From JADJPO01 sp963828555 (GTDB lineage Bacteria > Actinomycetota > Actinomycetes > Actinomycetales > Kineosporiaceae), in NCBI GenBank assembly GCA_963828555.1, contig CAWHEL010000004.1:992001-1056000 (forward strand): a stretch of 64,000 nt of DNA, in the 5' to 3' direction. A program made the translations under genes and the position numbers. Shown in pieces: positions 30,730 to 40,590 of this stretch; the stretch's first letter is position 1, and each line of letters opens with the position of its first letter. Below the pieces are notes generated by a model that was not told where the DNA came from, made no database searches, and saw only the letters and a program-made list of their open reading frames with translations.

Positions 30730-33594
30730 ATGACCGAGACCGCGTCCGGCCCCGGGAGTCGCAGGACCAAGGGCGACAGCCCGCGAGTCAAGCGCGTCGG
30801 CCTGACGATCGACCGGGTGTTCACCACGCCCGGCGTCCACCCGTACGACGCGGTCACCTGGGAACGCCGTGACGTCGTCCAGACGAACTGGAAGAGCGGC
30901 GAGACGATCTTCGAGCAGAAGGGCGTGGAGTTCCCGGACTTCTGGAGCCTGAACGCCTCGACCATCGTCACCACCAAGTACTTCCGGGGCGCGCTGGGCA
31001 CTGACGTGCGCGAGTGGAGCCTGCGCCAGCTGATCGACCGGGTCGTGCTCACCTACGCCAAAGCCGGCAAGGACGAGGGCTACTTCTCCACCGACGCCGA
31101 CGCCGAGGTGTTCGAGCACGAGCTGACCCACATGCTGCTGAACCAGGTGTTCAGCTTCAACTCCCCGGTTTGGTTCAACGTGGGAACCCCTGCCCCGCAG
31201 CAGGTCTCGGCCTGCTTCATCCTGGCCGTCGACGACTCGATGGACTCGATCCTGAACTGGTACAAGGAAGAGGGCTTCATCTTCAAGGGCGGCTCGGGCG
31301 CCGGGCTGAACCTCTCCCGGATCCGCTCCTCCAAGGAGCTGCTCTCCAGCGGGGGCACGGCGTCCGGCCCGGTGTCGTTCATGCGGGGCGCAGACGCGTC
31401 GGCCGGAACGATCAAGTCCGGCGGTGCCACCCGGCGGGCGGCCAAGATGGTCGTGCTCGACGTCGACCACCCCGACATCGAGGAGTTCATCGACACCAAG
31501 GCGCGCGAGGAGAACAAGATCCGCGCCCTGCGCGACGCCGGGTTCGACATGGACCTGGGCGGCAAGGACATCACCAGCGTCCAGTACCAGAACGCCAACA
31601 ATTCGGTCCGGGTCAGCGACGAGTTCATGCGCGCGGTCGAGGCGAAGGAGTCCTTCGGGCTGCGCGCCCGCAGCACCGGCGAAGTGATCCAGTCGATCGA
31701 CGCTGCCACCCTGTTCGCCAAGATGGCCACGGCGGCCTGGGAGTGCGCCGACCCCGGCATCCAGTACGACGACACGATCAACGACTGGCACACCACGCCC
31801 GAGTCGGGCCGGATCACCGCATCGAACCCGTGCTCGGAGTACATGCACCTGGACAACTCCAGCTGCAATCTGGCGTCGTTGAACCTGATGAAGTTCGTGG
31901 CCGACGACGGCTCGTTCGACGCTGCGACGTTCGTCAAGGTGGTCGAGCTGGTGATCACCGCGATGGACATCTCGATCTGCTTCGCCGACTTCCCGACCGA
32001 GGCGATCGGCGACACTACGCGCCGGTTCCGTCAGCTGGGTATCGGCTACGCCAACCTGGGCGCGCTGCTGATGGCCTCCGGGTTGGGTTACGACTCCGAC
32101 GGCGGCCGGGCCCTGGCGGGGGCGATCACCTCACTGATGACCGGCACCGCCTACCGTCGCTCGGCCGAGCTGGCCGGCGTGGTCGGTGCCTACGACGGCT
32201 ACGCCCGCAACGCCGAGGCGCACCGCCGGGTGATGCGCAAGCACGCCGCCGCGAACGACGCGCTCCGCACGGTGCACACCCTGGACAAGGACGTGCACCG
32301 GGTGGCCACCAAGGAGTGGCAGCGCGGCAACGAGCTCGGTGAGAAGAACGGCTGGCGCAACGCGCAGGCCTCGGTGCTCGCCCCGACCGGCACCATCGGC
32401 TTCATGATGGACTGTGACACCACGGGGATCGAGCCCGACTTCTCGCTGGTCAAGTTCAAGAAGCTGGTCGGCGGCGGGTCGATGCAGATCGTCAACCAGA
32501 CGGTGCCGCTGGCGCTGCGCAAGTTCGGCTACGCCGACGAGACCATCGAGGCGATCGTCGAGTACATCGCCGAGCACGGTCACGTCGTGGATGCGCCCGG
32601 GCTGCGCCCCGAGCACTACGAGGTGTTCGACTGCGCCATGGGCGAGCGGGCGATCAAGCCGATGGGCCACGTGCGGATGATGGCCTCCTGCCAGCCGTTC
32701 CTCTCCGGGGCGATCAGCAAGACGGTCAACCTGCCCGAGACGGCCACCGTCGAGGAGATCTCCGACGTCTACTTCCAGGGGTGGAAGCTCGGCCTGAAGG
32801 CGCTGGCGGTCTACCGCGACAACTGCAAGGTCGGCCAGCCGCTCTCCGACGGCAAGTCGAAGAAGGACTCCGCGGAGGTGGAGGTCGCCGAGGCGCCGGT
32901 CCGGGTGGAGTACCGCCCGACCCGTCGTCGGCTGCCGAAGCGCCGGCCGAGCCAGACCACCTCGTTCGCCGTGGGTGGTGCCGAGGGCTACATCACCGCG
33001 GGCTCCTACGACGACGGCGGTGTCGGCGAGGTGTTCCTCAAGCTGGGCAAGCAGGGCTCGACCCTGGCCGGCATGATGGACGCCTTCTCGCTGGCGATCT
33101 CGATCGCCCTGCAGCACGGGGTGCCGCTGGAGACCTACGTCGAGAAGTTCACCAACATGCGGTTCGAGCCGGCCGGCATGACCGACGACCCGGACGTGCG
33201 GATGGCGCAGTCGATCATGGACTACGTCTTCCGCCGCCTGGCGCTGGACTACCTCGACTTCGAGACCCGCTCCGCGCTGAGCATCTACACCGCCGACGAG
33301 CGGACCCGTCACCTGGAGACCGGGTCCTACCTCGCCGAGGAGAGCAGCGAGGACGAGGTCGAGGAGGAGCTGGAGAATCTGGCTCAGTCGGCCTCGGCCA
33401 AGGCCAAGCCCAAGGCTGCGGACGGCGCCGTGAAACCGGCTCCGGCCCAGGTGCACTCCAGCGCGGAACTGCTGGAGAAGCTGCAGGGCCGCGCCTCGGA
33501 CGCTCCGATCTGCTTCACCTGCGGCACGAAGATGCGCCCCGCCGGGTCGTGCTTCGTCTGCGAGGGCTGTGGCTCCACCTCCGGCTGCAGTTGA
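30730..33594 (+). CDS. nrdJ: Vitamin B12-dependent (class II) ribonucleoside-diphosphate reductase
   Basis: Adenosylcobalamin-dependent reductase of 954 residues making deoxyribonucleotides without oxygen or a diiron radical subunit. The catalytic barrel has SGGTASGPVSFMRG, the NPCSEYMHLDNSSCNLASLN segment and LAPTGTIGFMMDCDTTGIEP. The tail holds ITCFTCG-type cysteines: ICFTCG near 921, then CFVCEGCG, for zinc binding or thiol relay. Regulation by NrdR is expected from the upstream boxes. No cobalamin riboswitch was seen ahead of it. Confidence 0.96.
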   Translation: MTETASGPGSRRTKGDSPRVKRVGLTIDRVFTTPGVHPYDAVTWERRDVVQTNWKSGETIFEQKGVEFPDFWSLNASTIVTTKYFRGALGTDVREWSLRQLIDRVVLTYAKAGKDEGYFSTDADAEVFEHELTHMLLNQVFSFNSPVWFNVGTPAPQQVSACFILAVDDSMDSILNWYKEEGFIFKGGSGAGLNLSRIRSSKELLSSGGTASGPVSFMRGADASAGTIKSGGATRRAAKMVVLDVDHPDIEEFIDTKAREENKIRALRDAGFDMDLGGKDITSVQYQNANNSVRVSDEFMRAVEAKESFGLRARSTGEVIQSIDAATLFAKMATAAWECADPGIQYDDTINDWHTTPESGRITASNPCSEYMHLDNSSCNLASLNLMKFVADDGSFDAATFVKVVELVITAMDISICFADFPTEAIGDTTRRFRQLGIGYANLGALLMASGLGYDSDGGRALAGAITSLMTGTAYRRSAELAGVVGAYDGYARNAEAHRRVMRKHAAANDALRTVHTLDKDVHRVATKEWQRGNELGEKNGWRNAQASVLAPTGTIGFMMDCDTTGIEPDFSLVKFKKLVGGGSMQIVNQTVPLALRKFGYADETIEAIVEYIAEHGHVVDAPGLRPEHYEVFDCAMGERAIKPMGHVRMMASCQPFLSGAISKTVNLPETATVEEISDVYFQGWKLGLKALAVYRDNCKVGQPLSDGKSKKDSAEVEVAEAPVRVEYRPTRRRLPKRRPSQTTSFAVGGAEGYITAGSYDDGGVGEVFLKLGKQGSTLAGMMDAFSLAISIALQHGVPLETYVEKFTNMRFEPAGMTDDPDVRMAQSIMDYVFRRLALDYLDFETRSALSIYTADERTRHLETGSYLAEESSEDEVEEELENLAQSASAKAKPKAADGAVKPAPAQVHSSAELLEKLQGRASDAPICFTCGTKMRPAGSCFVCEGCGSTSGCS

Positions 33595-33614
33595 TGGAAA
33601 GTCGCACGTAGCTG

Positions 33615-33632
33615 TCGTGCTGCGAAGCACGA
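33615..33632 (+). terminator. Hairpin after nrdJ
   Basis: TCGTGCT-GCGA-AGCACGA is a perfect 7-bp stem closed by a GNRA tetraloop, 20 bp after the nrdJ stop. A second stem, CGCCAAG (33683) with CTTGGCG (33702), follows. No gene is supported between 33595 and 33833. Confidence 0.5.
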
Positions 33633-33833
33633 GAATGTCGCGTGCAAGCAGAGAATGTCGTCGGCAGCACGATGGCAGACGTCGCCAAGTCGGCCGATCG
33701 GCTTGGCGATTGGCAAGACGCTCGGTCGTCCCGGTCCTTCTTGGGCCGGGGCGACCGTTGCCTACCGGTATGAGCGGTCTGGGCGGATCTCAAGACATGA
33801 TCCCGGTTCAGGGAGAACTGATCCTGCCGCTGG

Positions 33834-34118
33834 CTATCTCTCCGGGCGTCTCTCAGTCGCCTCCTGGATCCTGGTGACCACGAGTCCGGTGTCCGGTCGG
33901 GCGGCGGTGATCGCATCTGCAAGGGTCCGGGTGTCGACGGGAGTTCCGTCGGGATGCGCGAAGACCGGGTCGGTGAGTGCGGCACCCTGGAGTGTTCCTA
34001 GGGCCAACATCGCTCTTACGAACGCGGCCAGATGCTCGACCGCGACGGCCTGATCACTCGTCAGGCCAGCCGCTACGTGGTGACCACCGCCGTCCGACCA
34101 ACAAGCCCCCGGGAGTGT
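33834..34118 (-). pseudogene. Orphan 3' coding fragment, family not recognised
   Basis: A frame is open from 34118 to a TAG at 33834. From 34010 an ATG would give 58 residues (MLALGTLQGAALTDPVF, HPDGTPVDTRTLADAI, DTGLVVTRIQEATER). The frame upstream of that ATG also reads like protein (TSDQAVAVEHLAAFVRA), which suggests the gene lost its 5' end where the membrane-protein gene now stops. Composition and GC at third positions are coding-like but weaker than in neighbours. I do not recognise the family. Confidence 0.35.
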
Positions 34119-34907
34119 TCAGAGCTCCGCGATGAGCACACCGTCCTCGCCCAGGACCGCCCGCTCCACCTTGCGCCAGGTCAGCATCGCGGCCAGGAGG
34201 GCGAGGCCGGTGGCGCCTGCTGTCGCTCGGAGAGTCGTCGTTTGCGTGATCAGGTAGGCGAAGGCGAGGCAGAAGGTGACGTAGATCGGGAGGCTCTTGA
34301 CCATCCCACTCATGGCAGAGCCGGCGTTCCGGACACCTGCACGATACGCGAGGAAGAGCGCGATGGTGGTAGTCATCGTGGGGAAGGCGCCGACCGCGCC
34401 GGCCAGATCTGGTCCCGAGTACTGGTTCGCCACGGTGATCAACGCAACGACAAGGGCGGCTGAGGCCAGCGACAGGATCTGCTGAGTCGTCGTGGCAGCC
34501 TCCCCGCTATGGGTAGCGCGGGGCTGCCGTGACATGAAGACGGTGCCGATCATGATGGCGACCACCCCGATCCCGATGCGAACGGTCCCAGGGATCGGAA
34601 GTACTGCGATCGACGCAGCCACGTAGACGCCTGCCGCCAGGGCGAAGCCGCGCACCGCGCCTAGACGTGCCGTCGCCCACACGAACGCGACGCCGTAAGC
34701 GATCATCGGTCCCGCGTGACCCACGGCGCTGAGTGCGACCAGAGACGCGTCCGAACGGCCTTCGGTGACCGCGATGGTCGCCCCCGCCACAGCGAACGCG
34801 ATCGGCAGGGCAGCGAACCATCCCGCTGCTGCCGCTCCGAGGCGCGGCTCGAGGCGCTGCGCCAGGAACATGGTCAGAACGGCGATCGGCACTCCGAGAT
34901 ACGCCAC
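34119..34907 (-). CDS. Multi-pass membrane protein, possible transporter
   Basis: Unrecognised integral membrane protein of 262 residues with about eight hydrophobic segments. GTG 34907 has AGAAGGG at suitable spacing; further upstream the open frame lacks conserved-looking sequence. Small residues dominate the helices and polar residues are few, typical of small-solute exporters. It is divergent from a LysR regulator, the layout seen for LysE/ArgO-type exporters and their regulators, but sequence resemblance to LysE is not evident. GC content is lower than in the flanking operons. Confidence 0.65.
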   Translation of the reverse strand: MAYLGVPIAVLTMFLAQRLEPRLGAAAAGWFAALPIAFAVAGATIAVTEGRSDASLVALSAVGHAGPMIAYGVAFVWATARLGAVRGFALAAGVYVAASIAVLPIPGTVRIGIGVVAIMIGTVFMSRQPRATHSGEAATTTQQILSLASAALVVALITVANQYSGPDLAGAVGAFPTMTTTIALFLAYRAGVRNAGSAMSGMVKSLPIYVTFCLAFAYLITQTTTLRATAGATGLALLAAMLTWRKVERAVLGEDGVLIAEL

Positions 34908-35093
34908 GAGGCGACCCTTCTGTTCGGACGTCGCCGACCGGTCGGACTCGATGACCCCGGCTCGAAGACTCCGGCTCGGCGTAGGGCAGCTGGCCATGCC
35001 GGATGCGTCAGCGATCCGTTGCAGGCCGCCCCCAGACTGCCCGCATCCACCAGTGAAGAGAAGTGAGTGTTTGGACCATCTATCCTTAGGATT

Positions 35094-36011
35094 GTGAATA
35101 CTCAGGTGCCGGATCAAGTGCGCCTCCTCGCACTGATCCAGCGAACCGGAACGCTCACGGGCGCCGCGGAGACCCTCGGCCTCACCCCCGCGGCGGTGAC
35201 CCAGAGACTCACCAAGGCCGAACAGGACTGGGGCACTGCGCTCGTCACCCGCGGCCCTCGCGGAGCCGCCCTCACCCCAGCAGGAAGGGTCCTCGCCCCG
35301 TACGGCGACGCCGTGGACCGCGAGGCGCGGGCGGCAGCAGCCGCCTTCGACGTCTTCCTCGGTCACGCCTCACGACGACTGCGCATCGGCACCTTCCAGG
35401 CCGCCGCCCTCCACCTCCTGCCGCCTGCCCTCACCGCGCTGCGCCACCGCCACCCCGACACCGACCTGTCCGTCGTGGACATCCGCTCCGACCGGGCCGT
35501 GCAGGCGGTCGCGTCGGGCGACCTCGACCTGGCCGTCCTGGCGTCCTACGACTCACCACCGGTTCCCACGCCCGGTGTGACCACCCACCACCTGCTGCGC
35601 GACCCCCTGGTGGTCGTGCTGCCCGACGACCACCCACTCGCGGGGCCGGCATCCCGCGCGCTTCGACTGCGGCAGCTGCACGACGAGACGTGGGTGCTCA
35701 TCCGTGCCGGGTACACGGCACGAGAACAGTTCGACAGCGCTGCCCAGGACGCGGGCTTCACCCCACATGTCCGGTTCGAGACCGAGTCCTACGACGTGGC
35801 CCAGGCGCTGGTGGGAACGGGCATCGGCGTCGCTCTCGTGTCCCGGCTCGCCCTCGCCGACGCGCCGGGCACGACACATCGGCCCCTGCGCACTCCGGCA
35901 CTGCACCGCGACATCCACGTCGCGGTCCCGGCCGACACGACCGTGGTCCCACTCGCGGAGGCATTCCTTGACCTCTTGAGAGATGTCAGTCGTGACCTCG
36001 GCGGCGACTGA
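35094..36011 (+). CDS. LysR-family regulator, ArgP/LysG-like
   Basis: Regulator of 305 residues from GTG 35094; a TTG at 35067 is possible. The N-terminal helix-turn-helix reads LALIQRTGTLTGAAETLGLTPAAVTQRLT, followed by an effector-binding domain (LRIGTFQAAALHLLPPAL, SGDLDLAVLASYD, ETESYDVAQALVGTGIGVALV). AGGA lies unusually close to the start. It probably controls the divergent membrane-protein gene; the 186 bp between them would hold both promoters. Confidence 0.82.
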   Translation: MNTQVPDQVRLLALIQRTGTLTGAAETLGLTPAAVTQRLTKAEQDWGTALVTRGPRGAALTPAGRVLAPYGDAVDREARAAAAAFDVFLGHASRRLRIGTFQAAALHLLPPALTALRHRHPDTDLSVVDIRSDRAVQAVASGDLDLAVLASYDSPPVPTPGVTTHHLLRDPLVVVLPDDHPLAGPASRALRLRQLHDETWVLIRAGYTAREQFDSAAQDAGFTPHVRFETESYDVAQALVGTGIGVALVSRLALADAPGTTHRPLRTPALHRDIHVAVPADTTVVPLAEAFLDLLRDVSRDLGGD

Positions 36012-36055
36012 CGAACCGCCGACACCGACGGGAACGGCCTCAGGAGCCTGGCTGA

Positions 36056-36322
36056 TCAGTGCTGCGCAGCTCGGAAGTCCTGCCGCACCAGCGTCTTACC
36101 GTTGGGCAGGGAGTACTCGAAGCTGCCCACAGCCTCGAAGCCCGCGTCCGACAGCAGCCCAGCCAAAGCCTCAGGTTCGATGTCCGCCGCGAGCGTAGCG
36201 AGGGCGTCGAAGGCCGACGCGTCTTCCGTCGAACTGACGAAACCCTCCTCGTCGTTGCGCTGGATCATGCACGACAGCACCCCATGGATGTCGCGTTCGC
36301 GGCAGGGATCTGGTGTGATCAT
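36056..36322 (-). CDS. Small hypothetical protein
   Basis: Acidic protein of 88 residues from ATG 36322, with internal ATG 36263-like positions as alternatives. The C-terminal 70 residues look like a folded domain (FDALATLAADIEPEALAGLLSDAGFEAVGSFEYSLPNGKTLV). No signal peptide, membrane segment or known domain was recognised. It is convergent with the LysR gene in the fragment-rich patch; the open frame continues further upstream without protein-like character. Confidence 0.5.
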   Translation of the reverse strand: MITPDPCRERDIHGVLSCMIQRNDEEGFVSSTEDASAFDALATLAADIEPEALAGLLSDAGFEAVGSFEYSLPNGKTLVRQDFRAAQH

Positions 36323-36343
36323 CGAGCCTGCCCCTTCATATGC

Positions 36344-36481
36344 ATGGCGGTGAGTCGGTCGGAGCGGGCTATCGATTCGCTTCGGGGGCGGCAGGGTAAG
36401 GTCGGGCGGTTCGCAGCGGGAAGCGTGGTGAAGACCGGAGCCGGAAGCCATCACGTGATGTTCGTCATCGACGCCACTTGA
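36344..36481 (+). CDS. Possible very small basic protein
   Basis: Reading frame of 45 residues beginning MAVSRSERAIDSLRGRQGKVG and ending VMFVIDAT, divergent from the preceding hypothetical gene by 21 bp. Basic N-terminal half, hydrophobic end. There is no ribosome site of note and no family match; it may be chance or a fragment. From its end to 36830 I see no supported gene. Confidence 0.25.
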   Translation: MAVSRSERAIDSLRGRQGKVGRFAAGSVVKTGAGSHHVMFVIDAT

Positions 36482-36830
36482 CGCGCGAAGACACCCGACA
36501 GTCGCAGCCTCGTGGGAGGCCCTGTCTGCCAGGATGAGTCGGACGTCCTGCTGGCAGGTGCCGAACTGCCGCCCGCTGGTGGACGATCCCCAGGCCGTGG
36601 CTTTCATGGAGTGGGTTCTGCCCCAGCTACCGGTGGCACACGCCTCCGCCGTCCGCCCGCTCTCCTGAAGCGACCTGGCGTCGCGGGCTCACCCGATAGG
36701 CGCGATTCGCTGTTGCCATAGGCCTGCGAAGCCCGCCGAAGTCATGGCGTGAGCCGCCGGGGCCACGCGCCGAGGGCTGAGCCCGAGCGAGGTGCAGCGT
36801 GCGCCGTGCCGTTGCGGCCTGCAACCCTCG

Positions 36831-37143
36831 ATGAGCGCGACGGCGATCATGGTTGCGGTGTTCGCGGCCTTCGCGCTGGACGCCGACCTCGTGGTCAAGA
36901 TGACCGGGGTCGGCATGGCCACCGCGGTGCTGCTCGACGCCACCCTGGTCCGGATGGTGCTGGTGCCGGCCACGATGGCCCTGCTCGGCCGGGCCGACTG
37001 ATGGCTGCCCGGCCTGGCTCGACCGGCTGCTGCCGCAGCCGGACGTCGAGGGCTCGATGCCCGCCCGCCGGCCCACTCCCGTGCAGGTGCCGATCCGCCA
37101 CCGCGCCAGCGCTGCCGCAAACCGTTCGTCGCTCAGCAGGTAG
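36831..37143 (+). pseudogene. C-terminal fragment of an MMPL-family transporter
   Basis: 36831-37001 reads SATAIMVAVFAAFAL, then VLLDATLVRMVLVPATMALLGRA, the last two membrane helices and signature of MMPL/RND lipid exporters, then hits a TGA. The sequence resumes in another frame with WLDRLLPQPDVEGSMPA, the usual MMPL continuation, to a TAG at 37143. Only about 100 of the family's 700 or more residues remain, with a frameshift. The last bases overlap the end of the convergent lamin-tail gene. Confidence 0.75.
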
Positions 37144-37603
37144 TGGTTTCCCGCTTCCGGTCATTCCACGAGCAGCTGTCCACCAGGCGCCCCTCGGCGT
37201 CGCGGAGGTAGGCGGTGTCCTTGTCGTTGTTCCACACGTACCAGCGCTGTCCCCAGTACCGGTGGGAGGTCGTGTCCTTCCCACGGCCCGTATGCACCGT
37301 GACTGCCTTTCCCGCCCCGAGCGTGAACGATCCGAACACATAGGTGTGGCGGGCGACGTCGACCAGACGCCAACCCGTGATGGCCAGGGCGGACCTGCTC
37401 GTGTTGGAGATCACCACGTACTCACCGTTGAGACTCCTGTCCCCGCCGCGGTCAGGGCTTCCTGGGCTGTTGTAGCGTACGAACGAGATCTTGACCGCGG
37501 TCGCGGCGTCGGCGCTGGCGGGAACGCCGAGCGGCACGGACAGCAGAGCAAGGAGCGCGGCAGCACCGGCTGCCCATCGGCGATCTACCATCTGGGTCCC
37601 CAT
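37133..37603 (-). CDS. Secreted lamin-tail-domain protein
   Basis: Exported protein of 156 residues: a signal peptide (about 1-34, cleavage near ADA) followed by a single lamin-tail (LTD) fold (VKISFVRYNSPGSPDRG, LNGEYVVISNTS, ITGWRLVDVARHTYVFGSFTLGAGKAVTVHTG, YWGQRWYVWNNDKDTAYL). Two cysteines near the C-terminus (DSCSW and the terminal C) may form a disulfide. Stand-alone LTD proteins are common in actinobacteria and of unknown role. It lies 78 bp after apbE on the same strand. Confidence 0.85.
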   Translation of the reverse strand: MGTQMVDRRWAAGAAALLALLSVPLGVPASADAATAVKISFVRYNSPGSPDRGGDRSLNGEYVVISNTSRSALAITGWRLVDVARHTYVFGSFTLGAGKAVTVHTGRGKDTTSHRYWGQRWYVWNNDKDTAYLRDAEGRLVDSCSWNDRKRETTTC

Positions 37604-37681
37604 CCCTCGACCCTGTCGAGGCTAGGCAACCTGTGCATACCGTTCTGCCACAACCAGGGCGCAATCGGGCGAATGGTGGGC

Positions 37682-38634
37682 TCAGGGCCAGCCGCCGAGC
37701 CGGGTGACCTCGCCGTTCTCCGCCACCAGGAGGGTTGGCAGTCCCTGGGTGCGCAGCCAGTCGAGCCCGGCCTCGCCCCGGACGACGGCGGTCGTCGTGG
37801 CGATGTTCGCTGCCAGTGCGGACGTCGCGGCGACGGTGATCGCGCGCCACGGCGTCCGGGCCGGCATGCCGGTGCGCGGGTCGAGCACGTGGTGGAGGAG
37901 CTCGGATCCCCTCTGCCAGCGCCGGGCAACCGTGCCCGAGGTGGCCACGCCGCCGGCGGCGATCGCCACCGTTGCGGGGGAGATGCCGTTCTCGGTCTCC
38001 TGCACAGCGATCGCCCAGCCACCGGCGGGCGCCGGACCGGCGACGGCGAGGTCGCCGCCCAGACTCACCAGCACCCCGCAGCCCAGCTCGGCGGCGATGG
38101 CGTCCGCCGCAGTGTCGGCGGCCCAGGCCTTGGCCGTGGCCCCCAGGTCGAGCACGACCCCGGCCGGCACGCTCAGCAGGCCCGCCGTGCGGTCGAGCGA
38201 GACGTCGCGCCAGGTGGCCCGCCGAGGCGCGGTCACCCGGACCGTCACCGGCAGACGCTCGCCCCGGGCTGCGACAGCGGAGAACGTGCGATCGTAGCCC
38301 AGCTCGGCCAGCCGAGCCCCCATCGTCGGGTCGAGGTCGCCGTCGGTGCCTCTCGCGGCCTCCAATGCCACCTGCACGGCCTCGGCCAGCAGCGGGCTGA
38401 CGGCCACCGGGCGGCCGCCGGCCCGCTCGACCCGCCTGATCTCGGAATCGTCGCGGAACCGGCTGCAGGCGGCGTCCAGATCAGCCAGTCGACGGGTGAG
38501 CAGCTCGCGGGCCGGCGCCAGGGCCGTGGGGTCGGTGACCACGAGCAGGACGGCGACGCCGATCGCCCGCCAGGTCGTGCCGGCGGGCGTGGCGCTGTCC
38601 GTGGCGGTGTCGGTGGCTGTGGCCGTCAGCGCGG

Positions 38635-38638
<4 letters not shown>
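37682..38638 (-). CDS. apbE: FAD:protein FMN transferase (ApbE family)
   Basis: ApbE-type flavin transferase of 318 residues; these enzymes attach FMN to Thr/Ser of target proteins using FAD and Mg. Visible are SRFRDDSEIRRV, LGYDRTF, LDLGATAKAWAADTAA, SLGGDLAVAG, and HHVLDPRTGMPA. In the usual metal motif (alanine-aspartate-alanine...threonine) this protein reads AANIATTT, with Asn in place of the Asp, so activity is not assured. The ATG overlaps the stop of a small membrane protein. No lipobox is seen, so it acts in the cytoplasm unless exported otherwise. Confidence 0.85.
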
Positions 38639-38979
<341 letters not shown>

Positions 38980-39081
38980 CACATCTCCTGGTGTCGGTGG
39001 GCCGTCCTCGACCCGGTACCCACGAGACTGGCCGCGCGGCCTAGCCCTGCGATGTCCGTCGGCTGTGTACCGCCTGTGAAC

Positions 39082-40590
39082 TCAGGGAGAGGCAGGCAGC
39101 GGCGGGGTGGTCAGGAGCAACCGGGTTCCTTCTCCGGGTGCGCTGGTGATCCGGAGGGTGGCCGAGAGCAGTTCGGCCCGTCGGCGCATGTTCGACAGGC
39201 CGTTGCCCCGGGGTGCCCGTTTGGCGTCGAACCCGGTGCCGTCGTCGGTCACGATCAGGGTCAGGGCGCCTTCGGCGGACACCGTGACCTGCACCGTGGC
39301 CCGGCTGGCCTGGGCGTGCCGGGCGATGTTCGACAGTCCTTCGCTGACGATCGCCAGCACATGGTCGATCAGGGCCGGTGGCGCGTCGTCCAGCGGTCCG
39401 TCCAGATCGAGCTTGGGCGTGAACCCCAACTGTTCCCGGCGGCCCTCCACCACGCGTCGCAACAGATCCGTGCTCCGCTCACCCGGATCCGAGGTCTCCA
39501 GCTCGAAGATCGTCGAACGGATCTCCTTGATCGTGCCGTCCAGCTGGTCGATCGTCGCGGCAACCCGCTCTGCGGCCAGGTGCGAGGTGATCAACGGCTG
39601 GACGGCGTCCAGCGCCATCCCGGCCGCGAACAGGTCCTGGATCACGCTGTCGTGCAGGTCCCGGGCGATCCGCTCCCGGTCCTCGAGCATCCGCAGCCGC
39701 TCCCGGTCCTCGCGCAGCTCCCCGATGTGCAGAGCAGCTGCGGCCTGGTCGGCGAAGCTGCGGGCGACGTCGATGTCGGAGCGGTCGAACGGCTGCCCGG
39801 ACGGGCGGATCAGGCAGAGCACACCGATCACCACGTCCGGCGTGCGCAGCGGAAGCGCCAGCACCTCGCCCCGTCCGCGGGCCGGCAGCCGGCCGTCGAT
39901 GACCGCGTGCGGTTCGCCGTCCGGCCCGGTCACCACCGCCCGCCCCGCCCGGAGCACCTCGCCGGCGGGGGTGCCGAGCAGGGGGAACGAGGCCGCCACG
40001 AGGGCCTGGGCGTCGAGCCCGTCGGCCGCCTTCACCGTGGCCGCGTCGTTGTCCCGCGAGGGCGTGATCACCACGGCGTCACTCGCGCCGAGCAGCATCC
40101 GGGCCCGCCGGCAGACCAGGGACAAGGAGCGGGCCGGCGCCGACCCGAGCAGCACGGCGAGCCGGATCTCGCCGAGGGCGCTGGCCCAGGCCTGACGGCG
40201 GTCCCGATCGGCGTCCGCGGCCCGCCGGCGGCTGATGTCGACCAGGTGCACCAGACACAGCGACTTGCCGTCGGTGTCCTCGGGCAGCACCGCGCTGTGC
40301 ACCTCGAGCCACAGCGTGCTGCCATCCGCACGCAGGCAGGCGCGCTCGCCGGAGAAGGTGGGGATCTCGGCGGTCAGCGGGCCGTCCCGGTCCGGCGCCC
40401 TGCCGGCTCGCCGGTCGCGGAAGTCGTTCAACGAGCGACCGATCAGATCCTTCGGATCGAGGCCGATCAGATCACCGAGCGCGCGGTTGGCCGCGATGAT
40501 CCGATGGCTGCGCCGGGTGACGACGGCCATGCCGGCCGGAGCGTGCTCGAACGCGAGGCGGAAGCGGACGTCGACCGCCTTGTCGGTCAT
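39082..40590 (-). CDS. PAS/GAF sensor histidine kinase, NarL/DevS type
   Basis: Soluble HisKA_3-type kinase of 502 residues. An N-terminal PAS domain (about 8-125, FEHAPAGMAVV, DLIGRSLNDF, ending LVDISRR) is followed by a GAF-like domain (about 140-295). The dimerisation domain is RERIARDLHDSVIQ with phosphoacceptor H313, then an ATPase domain (VSEGLSNIARHAQAS, DDGTGF, GNGLSNMRRRA). No membrane segment is present, so it senses a cytoplasmic or redox cue; haem ligation cannot be judged. ATG overlaps the regulator stop by 4 bp. Confidence 0.9.
   Translation of the reverse strand: MTDKAVDVRFRLAFEHAPAGMAVVTRRSHRIIAANRALGDLIGLDPKDLIGRSLNDFRDRRAGRAPDRDGPLTAEIPTFSGERACLRADGSTLWLEVHSAVLPEDTDGKSLCLVHLVDISRRRAADADRDRRQAWASALGEIRLAVLLGSAPARSLSLVCRRARMLLGASDAVVITPSRDNDAATVKAADGLDAQALVAASFPLLGTPAGEVLRAGRAVVTGPDGEPHAVIDGRLPARGRGEVLALPLRTPDVVIGVLCLIRPSGQPFDRSDIDVARSFADQAAAALHIGELREDRERLRMLEDRERIARDLHDSVIQDLFAAGMALDAVQPLITSHLAAERVAATIDQLDGTIKEIRSTIFELETSDPGERSTDLLRRVVEGRREQLGFTPKLDLDGPLDDAPPALIDHVLAIVSEGLSNIARHAQASRATVQVTVSAEGALTLIVTDDGTGFDAKRAPRGNGLSNMRRRAELLSATLRITSAPGEGTRLLLTTPPLPASP

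Noticed and set aside
30675..33630. Long minus-strand frames opposite nrdJ
   Set aside because: Antisense shadows; the plus-strand reductase is unmistakable.
36534..36668. 44-residue plus-strand frame with two cysteines
   Set aside because: No ribosome site, no recognisable family, within gene debris; too short to support.
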